Positions 24,940 to 37,262 of a stretch of 64,000 nt of DNA are shown piece by piece. Within the stretch, counting starts at the first letter, position 1. Every line of letters starts with the position of its first letter. The position numbers were made by a program, and so were the translations under genes. The stretch lies in assembly GCF_036884655.1 (NCBI RefSeq), contig NC_088337.1, positions 33,028,501-33,092,500 on the forward strand, given 5' to 3'. The stretch comes from Musa acuminata AAA Group. Its lineage: Eukaryota; Streptophyta; Magnoliopsida; Zingiberales; Musaceae. The notes under the pieces were generated by a model. It was given only the letters and a program-made list of their open reading frames with translations, did not search any database and had not been told where the DNA came from.

Positions 24940-26187
24940 TTGGGGATAACTTTTCATGCAATTGGGTCAACTCGGTTAGGCGATTCAAAAACTTCCTACG
25001 AGATCCAATCAGACCTCGGCGTCCGCCGATTGGGGCTTCTTCGAGCTGTGGAGGAGTTGAGCTTCTCAATCTTGCTTCGAATTGTCGTGTTTTTCTCCGT
25101 CGATTCTGTTGAGCCGACGGTCGATTGGATCACCTCCAAGGTTTCGTTTTCCCTTATGGATCTCTTGATTTCGATTGTTTTTTTATCTTTCCTCATTATT
25201 TGTCGTTGGGTCTTTCGGCGTTAAATTACTCTCGGAAGAAATTAGGTAGACGCCAGGAGCAAAAGACTGTTTTCTCCTTTGTAATCATCTCGTGCCGGAA
25301 CACATGATTTATTGGTTTTCTTCTTCTTTTGTGTTGCAATGGTGTCGATGAACGATTGTTCTGTGATGATAAATCGCGCTTTTGCTGCAATGTCTTGTTT
25401 CTTGGAATAGGGAAGGTATTCCTTTGCGGTTGTGCGGGTAATCAGTGGCGTACATTGGCATAGAATGACGTGAACGTGTACGAAGGTTGTACATTTGTAC
25501 TAGAAGCGTATTCTTTAGAGAAACATTCTTAAAGTAGAACTCCGGTGACCTATGAATCTAAAAGTTTCTCGTTCAGATCACTGTTTTCATGTTTTTAGTG
25601 ACTACAGAATTTCCTGCTAATTGTTGATTCAGTGGACGAGGGTGAGTATGGCATAGAATTATTCATTAGAAGTCTTACATTTATAATTGTTCTAGAAAAA
25701 TTCTCTTTTTTTTGCAGCAGTGACCTTGTCTTTGGACCACTTGATTGATAGGAGTTTTTTCTCTTTTTTCATTTTTGCAATTAGAAAGGCATTTGGTGTG
25801 AGTTATTGTGAAGTCTTATGTGGTCCAATTCTTGGTTCTTTTACCAGAGGTAGTTAATTAGTATCATACATTATTAAGAATGATGTAAAACATGTTTTGG
25901 AATAGTATGCTTTTATTATATTCTTTAGAAATTCATCCCAAATTACATTTGAATATATTGCTATCTCACTCTACTGCCTTTTGAATGATAAAATAAGTCA
26001 GACTAAGCCTACACATTCTTGTTTTCATTTCATTAAGTGATTATGCAACTTCTTGAGCTGAAAAGAGGATGTCATACAATTATTCGTTAGAAGCATAATG
26101 ATGCAGTTTTTTTTTTGTCAGGTAGCTGTAACAACCTGGATCAATTGGATAAAAAAGGTTCACGAGTGGAAATCGATCTGAAAGTGG
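24940..26187 (+). other. Probable 5'UTR exon and leader intron of the transporter gene
   Basis: About 25000-25139 is GC-richer than its surroundings and ends in CACCTCCAAG|GTTTCG, a good donor. A polypyrimidine tract with TTTTGTCAG at 26113-26121 would be the acceptor, leaving a 66-nt leader before the ATG at 26188. This is a splice-signal inference without transcript support. Confidence 0.4.
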
Positions 26188-28786
26188 ATGGAGGGAGACA
26201 CACAGCGTTGGGTTTTAGGATTGATATATATACTTGCAGTGGCAACAATATGGATTGCTGCTAGCTATATAGTTCAGTCTGTTGTAGACTCTGGTGTTTC
26301 TCCTTTCTTGATAACTTACATCTGCAACTCATTATTTGTGGTTTACATCCCTATTGTTGAAATTTCTCGATATGTTGAGGATTCAAATGAAAAAATCTTT
26401 TCCTGGTTCAAAGGCAAGAATCATTCTGATACGCAGCTATCTGCTGATTTGGAGAATGTAAATCTTCTAGTAGAAGGTGATCATAATACTCACCCACCAG
26501 TGGTCAGTCCTACTGGAATGGAAATTATGTCAGGAGCTGTCTCTGGTTCTCAAGATTCTGAGAGTACATTTCATAGTCAGAGTAGAATAATCTTTGAGCA
26601 AGAACCAATTATGGCCATAGATGATTGCAGTCAGCAAGTGGATTCAAAGGGACGCTGGACTCGTACTCGTGTGGCTACAATCAGCTTGCTGATATGCCCT
26701 TTTTGGTTCTTTGCACAACTAACCTTCAATCTTTCACTTAAGTATACGACAGTTACAGTAAGTATGATTTCATAATTAGTTGCCATCTTTTTCTACAAAT
26801 CTCCTATTTCCTGTTTGTTTTGTAATAGTACATTAAGGGTATTTACTCCTATCTGCAGTCAAATACTATTTTGAGCAGCACGTCAAGCCTTTTCACTTTC
26901 TTGGTTGCCTTAGTTTTTCTTGGAGAAAAATTCACATGGCTGAAGCTAACAAGTGTTCTTCTCTGCATGGGAGGAACAATAATTGTCAGTCTAGCTGATT
27001 CAGGTTCTGAAGTCAGTGCAATTGCAACAAATCCTCTTTTAGGAGATGTTCTAGCTCTCATTTCAGCCGGACTATATGCTGTTTATATCACCCTGATTCG
27101 GAAAAAGTTACCTGATGAGAAAAAAGGAGAAGGTCAAGCAAGTACCGCTCAGTTTCTTGGTTTTGTTGGGCTATTTAATCTCTTGATATTTCTTCCTGTT
27201 GCTGTATTTTTAAATTTCACAAGATTGGAGCCCTTTCGCAGCCTTAACTGGAATCAATTTGGCCTTATTGTTGGAAAAGGTTTGTAGTCATTTTTATTTT
27301 TAGCCTCCAAGTTTCAATTTTATTATTATTCTTAGCTTATATTATGAGTATAATCTCTTTTGATCGTATTAGATTATCTAGTGATCACTTTCTTTTGGAA
27401 AAATAAAAAAATGTTTTTCTGACATACTCAATTCTAGATGCTACTTAAGTTAATGCTCTTAGAATGTTATCTTTGGACACGTGGTACCTATCATGATTAT
27501 CTTTTGAAGAAGGTTGGCATGAAACAATGATTGAATTTATATTTACTTCAATCCTTTTCTCAAGAAGGAAAAAGATTGAATACCTCACGTTTCACCAACA
27601 AGCATAGCTTATGACATGTCTTCTAGCTTCGAACCATCAATAAGCACTGGGAACCTCTATATCTTAATCTCTTGTTGGCTTTTCTATTTGTATTATGATA
27701 GTTCCACTACCATTCGTAATGTAATAAAGTTTTGAGGATTCAATATTTGTGGACTTTGTTACATGAACTATTGAGTATTAGCGGAAATGTACTAATGAGG
27801 TTACAAGCATCATAACTGGAGTAGGTGAAATCCTATTTCTTATGCAGTTCTATGCTATCCAGTTCCAGTCTTCCCATTTAGAAGTGCAGCAGCTATAAGA
27901 ATGGTTTAATTCATTCGCAATGTGTCCAATATCATGATGAGGTCTTTTATTGGAACTTCAAATTATACTCTGTGGTCAGTAATTCTTTTACAGTGATATA
28001 ATTTTTTGACAAAGATTATGACTCCATACTATTGGTTAGTAATTTGGTCTTGTGTATTACCAGTAGCCATAGTGCCAGTACTATTTGAGCTATACTCATC
28101 AACTCCTCGACAGTGGAAAAACTGAAGAACTATAGAAGTATCGTACATGTGTGTTCTATCTTCTGACTTCCATGTGGAAACTCATTCATGATTACTATTG
28201 AAGCCTACAAACTATAATAGCTTATTGGAAACAACAAATGATAGAAGTAATACGTCCTCTGGATCATATTATGTTACCTAGCATATTTGTTTTCCTTCAC
28301 AAGAAAGTCATGCTGAATCATCCTTTTTAGAAAGTTCCTGCAGCTCTATGCATACGTACTTGCATATTTTTGAAGGTCGATATGATGAATTTTCCTTTTA
28401 TTTAGTCTGTATTCTGAACAAAGACTAGGAAATGGTTACAACTTAACATTATTCTGATTTATGTCGGCACAGGTTTATTGGACAATGTGCTGAGCGATTA
28501 TTTATGGGTGAAGGCCACCCATTTAACAACAACAACAGTTGCTACGGCTGGTCTAACAATTCAGGTCCCGATAGCCGCTGTTGTGGACACACTGACCGGC
28601 CATGCTCCCCACCTCATGGACTTCATTGGAGCTGTCGCTGTTATGATTGGGTTTGCGGGGATCAACATCCCATCTGATGATTCCCCTGGAACTCAAGCCA
28701 TCCCGAAAGAAGAAGTCACAAGCATTGTTGTGGATGATGGCCATCTTGAGCTGGCATCAGATGGTGGCACGATTGATGCCCGATAG
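26188..28786 (+). CDS. SLC35F5-like EamA/nucleotide-sugar-type transporter
   Basis: Multi-pass membrane protein of the drug/metabolite transporter superfamily; the plant substrate is unknown to me. Exons 26188-26757, 26859-27279, 28473-28786 (434 aa), all in phase. About ten hydrophobic helices, starting with VLGLIYILAVATIWIAASYI. A hydrophilic loop of about 115 residues separates helices 2 and 3. The second half carries strong family blocks: SSLFTFLVALVFLGEKFTW, DVLALISAGLYAVYITLIRK, LIVGKGLLDNVLSDYLW, and TTTTVATAGLTIQVPIAA. The 1.19-kb second intron separates the last helices. The tail is acidic. Length fits the family. Likely site is an endomembrane such as Golgi or vacuole (family knowledge). 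Confidence 0.93.
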
Positions 28787-30340
28787 TGCAGTATCTTTTC
28801 ATCCCAGTGGTTCTCAAGACTTATTTTTTGCTTGATGGATCAGGCAATATATATGATCTTGATCATCCGCATCGGTGTAGATCTATCAGTTTATCAATCC
28901 AGAGAGCTTTCACAACAGGAGACGAGGATCCTCAGCAGCCTCCAGGCATCATATGCTGACATGAACAGAGACAGTCCTTCCACTGGCCATAGAAAAGTAA
29001 GTACAAGTTCACCCATGCCTCCAAATAGGTGATTTAGTGAGTTACTACGACACTGTTATAAGCAAGCTTGGTTGGATCGCTCTGTCCTCACCAGGCTTTA
29101 TAGGGATATCTATTAGAAGATTCTTTTTTCCTCAATATTCTTAGCGAGTTATATACATGCCAAAGGGTGCCCGACACTATCCCTTGAACTTTGAATGCAA
29201 ATATTCGATCTGCATACCGAAGCTTGCAGATATGTTTTTATACTTGTGTAAAGTAAAACTATGTTGAAAGTCAAATTTGATATGGGGATTGTGGCGTGTA
29301 GATTGATGACTGCTGATGTCTCGTAGCCACTTGGGCAACACGTCATCATCACTTGGTGGACACTTCCAATCTTATTCGATCGACATGTCATGTGGGGTTA
29401 AAGTCCACGACACGAGATAGACAACATTAGCTAACTAAGTAGCAAAGTCATTCTCGATATTTAACCATGATCTTGAATTAATAGTCTCATATCATGCTAT
29501 ATATAGGAAAGACTCAATATAATAATATACTTGCAATCATCTAACATATCATAATTATGTGGAATCTCAATGACAAAGCTGTAAATATAATCAACAACAA
29601 CATTATGTAGATAATTTAGGCGTCGTCAGACTCATTCCGTTTCATGAACATTCTCCTACTTAACTCCGCCGCCGTCGGCAGTAGGAAGGCTATACAAAAC
29701 CCAGGCATCTCGTGCCAACTTGGCAAATAAAACATGGATATCATCTACAAGTCTCGAGATTCGATGTTCCAACTAAAACACCTCCCACTATTGGTCGAGC
29801 CGATAGTCTTTTGTGGGACCCACGACTGAAAACCAATGAGTGGGGGCCGTTTTGTGTTCGGTGCCTCGGCCGACACACGAGCAAGAAGTATATTTTCTTT
29901 GATGAGCATTATAATGAAAGAATTCGAAATTATTTTTGGACGATTTATCCGAAGAAAGCTTGATTTTATGGGCTTTTCCTTAGGAGTCTCGAAGCGTCAC
30001 GAGAGGATAAGTATAATTCTATCCAATAATAATATTTAAGTATAATTCTATCCAAATCGGTTATAAACCAAATCACGTAAAAATCTTTTTTTCTTTCATT
30101 TCTTTTCCGTTTCTCCATCAATTTTCCTATGGAAGGATAACAAGTGTTTATCGTAAAAAGTATTAAATGGGAGGATAAAAGATATTAAAAATTTATTTAT
30201 TTTACATGTCAATCTATTAATGATTCATTCGATAGAATTTGGTATGTTGATAGCGAGATAGTAATTAGATGAGTATCCCAAGACATATTGGGATCCTTTT
30301 CCTAGCAGTAAAATATTATCTAGAAAGTTCATTGTATGTA
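28787..30340. other. 3' flank of transporter gene, then spacer
   Basis: Contains the expected 3'UTR (to about 29150). AT-rich DNA follows, with no credible gene. Confidence 0.5.
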
Positions 30341-30344
30341 TAAT

Positions 30345-30727
30345 GAGATACTAAAAATGACTCGAGCTAATTCAAACTTAGAGTGGAAGTAAGTCAATTA
30401 TACTCGATGTGCTGAGATGTCAAACTGTAGTCGAGATGTCCAGCTAAGCTGAAGAGCTATTGAGGAGCTAAAGTGCCAATGTGTCTAATCTCTCAAAAAA
30501 TCTATAGCTAAGTTTGATGTCAAGTGTTTATTGAGTTGAGACATTAGAAACGACTTGATCTAATTAAAACTCTAAGTGGAGGAAAGTCAATTCTGCTCAA
30601 TATGCTCAATATGCTGAGATACCAAACTAGAGTTGAGATGTCGAGCAAAGCCAAAGCATTAAGGTAGAGCTAAAATGCCAATGTGCTTAATCTCTCAAGA
30701 AATCTACGGTAGAAGTTCCATGTCAAG
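30345..30727. repeat. Tandem duplication, two diverged units of about 180-190 bp
   Basis: Units at about 30345-30524 and 30539-30727 share the same order of words: 'actcgagctaattcaaac', 'agtggaagtaagtcaatt', 'tgctgaga', 'gagatgtc', 'gctaaagtgccaatgtg', 'taatctctca'. They lie just before the degraded gypsy gag and may belong to its LTR or leader. Confidence 0.75.
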
Positions 30728-30899
30728 GGGGTCCCGAGGTCCCCCGCCATTGAGTTCAATGGGTCTCGCTACACATAATTAATGAAGTCCGTATTTGAGG
30801 TCGAATCGATAAACTCATAATACACCTTATGAGCCTAGCTTCAATAAATGGACCAATGTTTAGAGAACATGCACCATGAGTTCCCAAATGGTGAAGGCA

Positions 30900-32418
30900 G
30901 GGAATTTATCTAACCTCGTCTTAATCAAATCCCCTTCACATGATAGATACAGGAGAAATTAGTCCCCTTAAGTTTTCGACTCCCAAATCTAGAACTATGT
31001 AATGGGGAAGCAAATTTGATGGAGTATGTGATGACTTTCTGTACTATATGAAATTATATGGCACTTAAGATAGTATGATGTGTCGAGCCTTCACCATAAC
31101 TTTAAGAGATATTGCCCGAAAGTGGTACACCCACTTGAAACCCCTCTTGGTGAACAACTTTACCCAACTCATGAGGGAACTTGAGAAGTATTTTGTGGGG
31201 AATGTGCACCCATGACATTTAACTGCTACCCTTCTTAGCATCCGATAAGCAGAGGGCTAGCTGCTAGTAGCTTTCGTCTCCTGATTTACTAACGAGACTC
31301 GAGGGTTCACAAATTTCTATCCCTTTGTCCTCATACAAGCATTTATGATGGGGTTGGCTATTAATAGAGAGATAGTTGGTCAACATACCTGAGAAGCAAT
31401 GGTAGTTGGGAGGTGTGAAGAGTCACAAAAGTACTTGAAGCAAAAGCATGCACCCCCTACCCCATCACCGAGGTACCTATAATGCATTCTTTGATTAGAT
31501 GAGACTCTCTTGACTAAGAGTTGTCCTCCCTCCTCTCATCATGTCTTGCACTGAGGCCTTCTTGTAGACTCAAGAGAAGGGGATGTTACGAGATCCTCAC
31601 CCCATGTGGTTCGCTCTCCGGAGAAGAGACAAGTTCATTTGCTATCGATTTCACTAATAACATAATCATGATATATAAGATTATCTTGACCTCAACGAGG
31701 AAATTCAAGAATTGATCATATTGGGTCATCTTGGCTATTTCATTCGAAAAGGATGAAAGCTCTTTCTAAAACTAGAGGATCAGTTAAGAGGCAGATCGAC
31801 ATGATTGTGGGTGAACTAGCCTTGACTTCTACTCGATAATGGTGTCCCTCTCATAGAAGTCATGACCCAAGATGTCATTAATAGACCCTTGAGATGGTAC
31901 GAAGTTGACCTCTCACCTCGAGCCGATTGAGTTGCTTCTTGAGGTGTTATTGGACCAAGTTATACTAAATCAAACTGTGAAGATCAGATTAATGCTCCTT
32001 GAGTCCAATCGAGTTGAGCTTACTAACTTCCTCCGAGCAAATGTTGAAGTCTTTACATGATCTATGAGAGATATGCCTATAATTGACCCTAGTGTGGTGT
32101 AACACCATATAAATATCTCCTTAGAGGCTTGATTGGTCAAGTAGAGGCCAAACAAGTTTGTACCTGATCGCCAACAAGCCATTAGCACCAACGTTGATAA
32201 ACTATTAGGTGTTAGCTTCATTTTCGAAGTATAATACCCTTAGTGATTTGCTAATGTTGTACTTGTTAAAAAAGTAAATAGAAGTCGATGAATGTGCATT
32301 GATTACATCGACTTAAACAAAGCTTATCCGAAGGATAATTATCCCTTCCCTTAGATCGATCAGCTAATATATGCTACCTTAGGTCATGAGCTATTGACAT
32401 TCATAGACACCTTCATTA
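30900..32418 (+). pseudogene. Degraded Ty3/gypsy element: gag and 5' part of reverse transcriptase
   Basis: Stops and frameshifts abound, but two gypsy blocks are readable. A gag-like stretch at about 31080-31300 contains MCRAFTITLRDIARKWYTHL and a FTNETRG piece. A reverse-transcriptase stretch at about 32287-32410 contains RMCIDYIDLNKAYPKDNYPF with an in-frame stop after it. The frame breaks off where the solo LTR is inserted and resumes after it. An old, dead copy of a plant retrotransposon. Confidence 0.8.
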
Positions 32419-34082
32419 TGTTAGGATCAAGAGCACTAAGAGGGGGGGGGGGGGGGGGGGAGTTGTGAATTAGTGCAGTAGAAAACTTTCGACGATTAAA
32501 ACTGTGTTCGTACGATAAGAGCGATTTTGGTAGAAAAGTCGGTTCATAAATCACTTTAACTTGTGATCAAGCAAGATACAGTTAAAGCAAGTCTATGAAA
32601 GCAGTTTGCAGTTATGATGAAAATTAGAATGTAAACATAAACTGAAATATGATGTTTGTACGATAAAATTGATTTACGTCTAAACGCCGATTCGAAAAAT
32701 ACTAAACTTTGAAACACGATTGTAAATGCGCAGAAGACAGTAAGCTATTGAGGAGATTTGCAGTAAAGATAATATGCTCAAAGTAAATGTAAACCATAAA
32801 AGACGAGAGTTTATAGTGGTTCGGTCAATCGTGACCTACATCCACTAACGATCTTTCTTTACTAGGCGAAGATCAATCTCTTTCTTACACCCCTCTTCTC
32901 TTTTTACCGGGTTTAGGAGACAACCCTTACAAGCACTCACTCTCCTCTCTTAAACAGAATTCTAACACTTAAGCTAGAGGAGGGATTTCTCAACTGATTT
33001 CTATAGCTTTTTTTTTCCTTTTTTGCTCTATGTGCTTGTGTGTTTTACCTGGGGATTGGAGGGGTATTTATAGGCTCCAAACCAGTTTGAATTTGGAGCT
33101 CAAAACTATCATCTCCCGGAATTCCGGGGTCTGGTGGTTGCACCGCCTAATTGGGGCGGTTGCACCGCCCAGCCAGAGCTCGGAGACTGAGCCCTGGGCG
33201 GTGCCACCGTCGACCCAAGCGGTGCCACCTCTGGCCAAATAATCTGGGTCCAAATGGGCTGATCCATTCGGTCCAATTTGGGTCTTTCAAGGGCCCAATT
33301 GCCCCAAGATTAAGTTAATGGGATCATCTCTCATTTCTAACTTAATCATCATGCTAACTACGAATTTCTTAAAACATTTACTGCAATTTGCTCCGGTGCG
33401 TCAATCGCTTCTTCCGGCGAACTTCCGTCGATCATCCGATGAACCATCGGTGATGCTCCTGCGGACTTCCAACAAACTCCTGGACTTGCGATGATCCACT
33501 TGGCGAGTTCCGACGATCTTCTTTTGGCAAGCTCCTGGACTTCTCTGATTTGTTCCCGCAAAACCTCTGACGACCGTCCGTGACTTCCGTCGAGCTCTCG
33601 AACTCCCAACGTGATCATAGTATTGACTCCGGCGCAACTCCTGCTGCATGTCTTTCTTTCATCATAGTTAATCCTGCATACTTAAAACAAAACTTCGATC
33701 GAGATAATTAATCCTAAGTAATTAACTAAGTTGTCCGGCATGTCATTGGTCCCTCGACGCTTCGTCCGATTCTTCGGTGCATCGTCCTCTCCTACGGCCT
33801 ATTGCCCAATAGGTCAGTTGACTCTGCAACTCCGATATCTTTGGCGCAATACCCGCTCTTCTTGGCTCGATGCCCAAGTCCACGACCCGAAGCCTTTTGT
33901 CGATACGTCGACCGATCCATCGGCCCGACGTCCAATCTTCTGACATGTTCCTCCGACACAACATGATTTTTTCTACTTTAATTGTCTCATCCTGATCGAA
34001 GCATCCTGCATTACTCAAAACGCAGATTAAAACATAAACACAATTATCAATTGGTTTCATCATCAAAATATGAGATTCAACA
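32419..34082. mobile_element. Solo LTR (1.66 kb) inserted into gypsy reverse transcriptase
   Basis: Starts TGTTAGGATC and ends GATTCAACA, so its ends are TGTT..AACA. It is flanked by the 5-bp direct repeat CATTA (32414-32418 and 34083-34087), the target duplication of an LTR element. It has no gag or pol sequence. It contains a G19 run at 32442-32460, a TATTTATA box at about 33067 and several GCGGTGCACCGCC-type words at 33140-33230. Recombination between two LTRs of a full element would leave exactly this. Confidence 0.88.
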
Positions 34083-34560
34083 CATTAGGTACAACTAAAT
34101 ATGGATGACACCTAAGTATCAGGAACACACATTTATTACTGATCGAGGGAGATAATGCTAATGGGTCATACATTTCGGGCTCAAGAATACAAGCGCTACA
34201 TAGTAGAGGGTGATCAAATAAGATATTTAAGGATCAAACGGGGAGAAACATTGAGGCCTATAAGGATGACATGACCTTCAAAAGCAAAATGTCTGATACA
34301 CACTTAGTTGAACTGGCCGAGATGTTCCTAACACTAAAGCGATTTAATATGTTTCTCAACTCCATCAAATGTGTCTTTGTGATCAACGTAGGAAGTTTCT
34401 TGAGTTCATTACACACTAACGAGGGATATATGCTAATCCTGAGAAGGTCCAAGCCATAATGAAGATGTGCTCTCCTTGATCAATTAAGGAGGTTCAACAA
34501 CTAACTAATAAGATAGCAGCCCTTAGTTCTAGATCTAGCATAGTCGGTCATCGAGAGTGA
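34083..34560 (+). pseudogene. 3' part of the interrupted gypsy reverse transcriptase
   Basis: Continues the reverse transcriptase after the solo LTR: QEHTFITDRG at about 34120, then a YKDDM-like catalytic box near 34260 (changed from the usual YVDDM), then KSKMSDTHLVELAEMF and LNSIKCVF. Frame breaks and stops show it is dead. Confidence 0.8.
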
Positions 34561-34599
34561 TAGCCAATCTTATGAGGGCAATTGAGTATCAATAGAGGA

Positions 34600-35640
34600 T
34601 CATTCGCTCTCGGTATCATGAGAGAAATATCCCATGTATTCTCGCTCAGGAAAATCCATAACTAGAGTCATTCAAATTTAGAGAGAATGAGTTCTTTGGG
34701 AGAATCTGATTAAAGCGAGGCTCGTGTAGATGTCATATGGGCCTAACAATATCATGTCTGGTATATGGTCTCTAGGATATTAAATGGATGAGGGATTATA
34801 GATACACGATAATTAAGAGTAGACAAGTCCAATATATCCCCCCTATACTATCTGGGGGTTATGACATAATGGTCTAATACGTCCATAGTCGATGAGTTGA
34901 GTGAATTATTATGAGATGATAATTCACTGAATCAGAAAGAGTTCTGACAAGTGCAACTCACGACCAGCTTAGTATTGGGCCTAGAGGGTTATACATATAT
35001 GGTGAATGATGCAATGAATAGAAGATTGGATATGTGATATCTAATAAACCTCTGTTTTATTAGATTTATTGGGTAAGACTCAATAAGAGTTTAGAGTGGA
35101 TAATTAAATAGAGAACCATTTTTTATTAAGTTAGGGATAATTGGAAGAGGATCCAATGCCTAATATGACAGGATCCATTAGGGTAAATAAAGAAGTCTCT
35201 CTATAAAAGGGATATGAGACTAAAAAGGTTATAAGGCTGAACCCCTTTAGTCGCCACCTCTTGAACCTTCCCCATTCTTCCTCCAGAAATCTGCCCCCTA
35301 TCTAATGTGAGAGGATAGTAAGAGAGCTGCCCCTTTGTTGGTGCCCCTATTTGCATGGTGGTGTGCAAAAGTAAGGAAAGAATACCTTACGTTAGGAGAT
35401 GCGTCATTGCTTCATTCATCATGTGGATCACCACTAGAGAGGAGCTTGTGAGAGCTCCTTCATTTACAGACTTAGATCTACAATTTTAGAGATATATGAT
35501 ATCCCTTAGGTGAGAGTGTCTCATGAATCTTACTTAGTTTTCGGTTTCATAAGTTTTTTACTCCTAATCATCGCACGAAGATCCTATACCCCCGCTAGTT
35601 CCAATTCCAAGGTTCTTGCATAGGGTTCTCACTTGATGCA
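34600..35640. mobile_element. Probable LTR or LTR fragment with TATA box
   Basis: A non-coding kilobase with an LTR-like layout: an AT-rich U3-like part, CTATAAAAGGGATATGAG at about 35200, then a leader-like part ending in 'gagagtgtctcatgaatc'. I found no partner copy in the window and no clear ends, so the boundaries are guesses. Confidence 0.4.
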
Positions 35641-36346
35641 ATATTTAATAGCTTTCCTATTAAACAAAGGATTGATTAGAGAAAAGGTTGATAGCTAAAT
35701 GAAGAAAATATATCCGAGTTGCCTCCCCTCTAAGCATGAAACTACACTTGAGATGCCCTTTGAGAGTGGAGAACTCGAAAACACGACTCGTCTGAGCTAT
35801 CGAACGCCTAGAAACATGATTATCACATGCCAAGTTAATACTGAGCACACGTTGACGCTTAAAAGAAGGTCTCGAGATGCACACAGTAGGAAGTAAATGA
35901 TAGGAGGAATTTTACCCTTTAATCATAGCATGATTGCTTAGGCAAGACCCATAAACAATATAGTAATCACCTAAATAATAAATATTGAATAGAATATTCG
36001 ACCCATACGGCATAATATTCTTTTGGATCTATCTATTATAAAGCTATTAATTTATTATCAATAAGGTATTTAATTTTTACCACTTTCCATCTTAATCCTG
36101 ACTTAGCATTGAAAGGACTTGGTCAAGCACTCTATCGTCTTTGTATAAGTCGACTCCTTAATGGTCATTCAAGTCATCACCTCGTTCACCTGAGGACTAT
36201 CACATAGGTAGCCAAAAATGATTGAAATATCACCATCAATCACTCCATCAATATCTAAGTTAGTGGAGGCTTGAATTAAAGTAATATATTAATGTTTAAG
36301 TTAACGAAAGTTTGAATTAAATATTCAAAGAGTACGATGAAAGGAT

Positions 36347-36386
<40 letters not shown>

Positions 36387-37262
36387 TTTATATTTAAAAT
36401 TTCATAACTGCTTACGAGTGGACAAATATTTTCTCTATGTAACAAAATTTATCATTTCTTATCACATCGATGTCCCCACATGTAATAGCATGACATTAGT
36501 GCAATCAATTTGAGTTTGTCCGTCAAAACAATCTCATGATCCATTAGATCCTTGGCTTAACGAAGGATAATTTTCTATGATCAATGTTCCTAAACCATCG
36601 TAACTTTTCTTTTCCCCATCTGATTGATTTAACTCCGATCCAAAGGCTTACCTTTTTCCAAGAAGAACGAGAAGGACAAAAAAAAAAAAAAAAAAAAAAA
36701 AAAAGGTAAGAACCAAAATTTCCTTAAAGTTCTTCCTACTTGCCTACATCCTCTATTTACTATACTATCTCAAAACATATTCTCTACATTTAGATTAAAA
36801 AAATCAAAAACAAAATTAATGTACATAATTTTCTTCTCACTTCATCATTTGTAAGGATGATCGAACCAACCAATTAATTAGGTATCCAACTCGTCCCCAA
36901 AATTAATGTACTCTTTTCATATTTGGGTATTGTAATTTAGCTTAGATGGATGGCATCCTCCTATAAACTCGATCGATTATTATATGGGAACAAAAACCAA
37001 TTGGGTATGCGAAATCGGAATTCAGATTTACCAAAGTTTAAAACTACTACTTGTATAGATATTAATCTCAAATCCCAATTAAATCGTATCTTTTGTTCCG
37101 TTAAATAAGATCGGATTTCATGGAATGCGATCACACGATCACCTATTTTTCAAAAAATAAAAATAAAATGATTATATATATATATATATGTAAATATACA
37201 TCAATATAAATTTACAGGCTATCGAAACCTCACCCAATCTTCCGCTGGTGAGAGAGAGAGAG
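35641..37262. other. Spacer with TE remnants and simple repeats
   Basis: No gene. It has (TA)n at 36353-36382, a run of about 27 A at 36678-36704, and (TA)n at about 37174-37189. The stretch at 36100-36260 resembles degraded retroelement DNA. Confidence 0.5.
37250..37262. repeat. GA tract directly before the start codon
   Basis: GAGAGAGAGAGAG immediately precedes ATGGGT. It places a purine-only leader next to the initiation site. Confidence 0.8.

Noticed and set aside
33030..33943. Several 60-110 codon frames inside the solo LTR
   Set aside because: LTR sequence is non-coding. No gag or pol motif appears in any of them.
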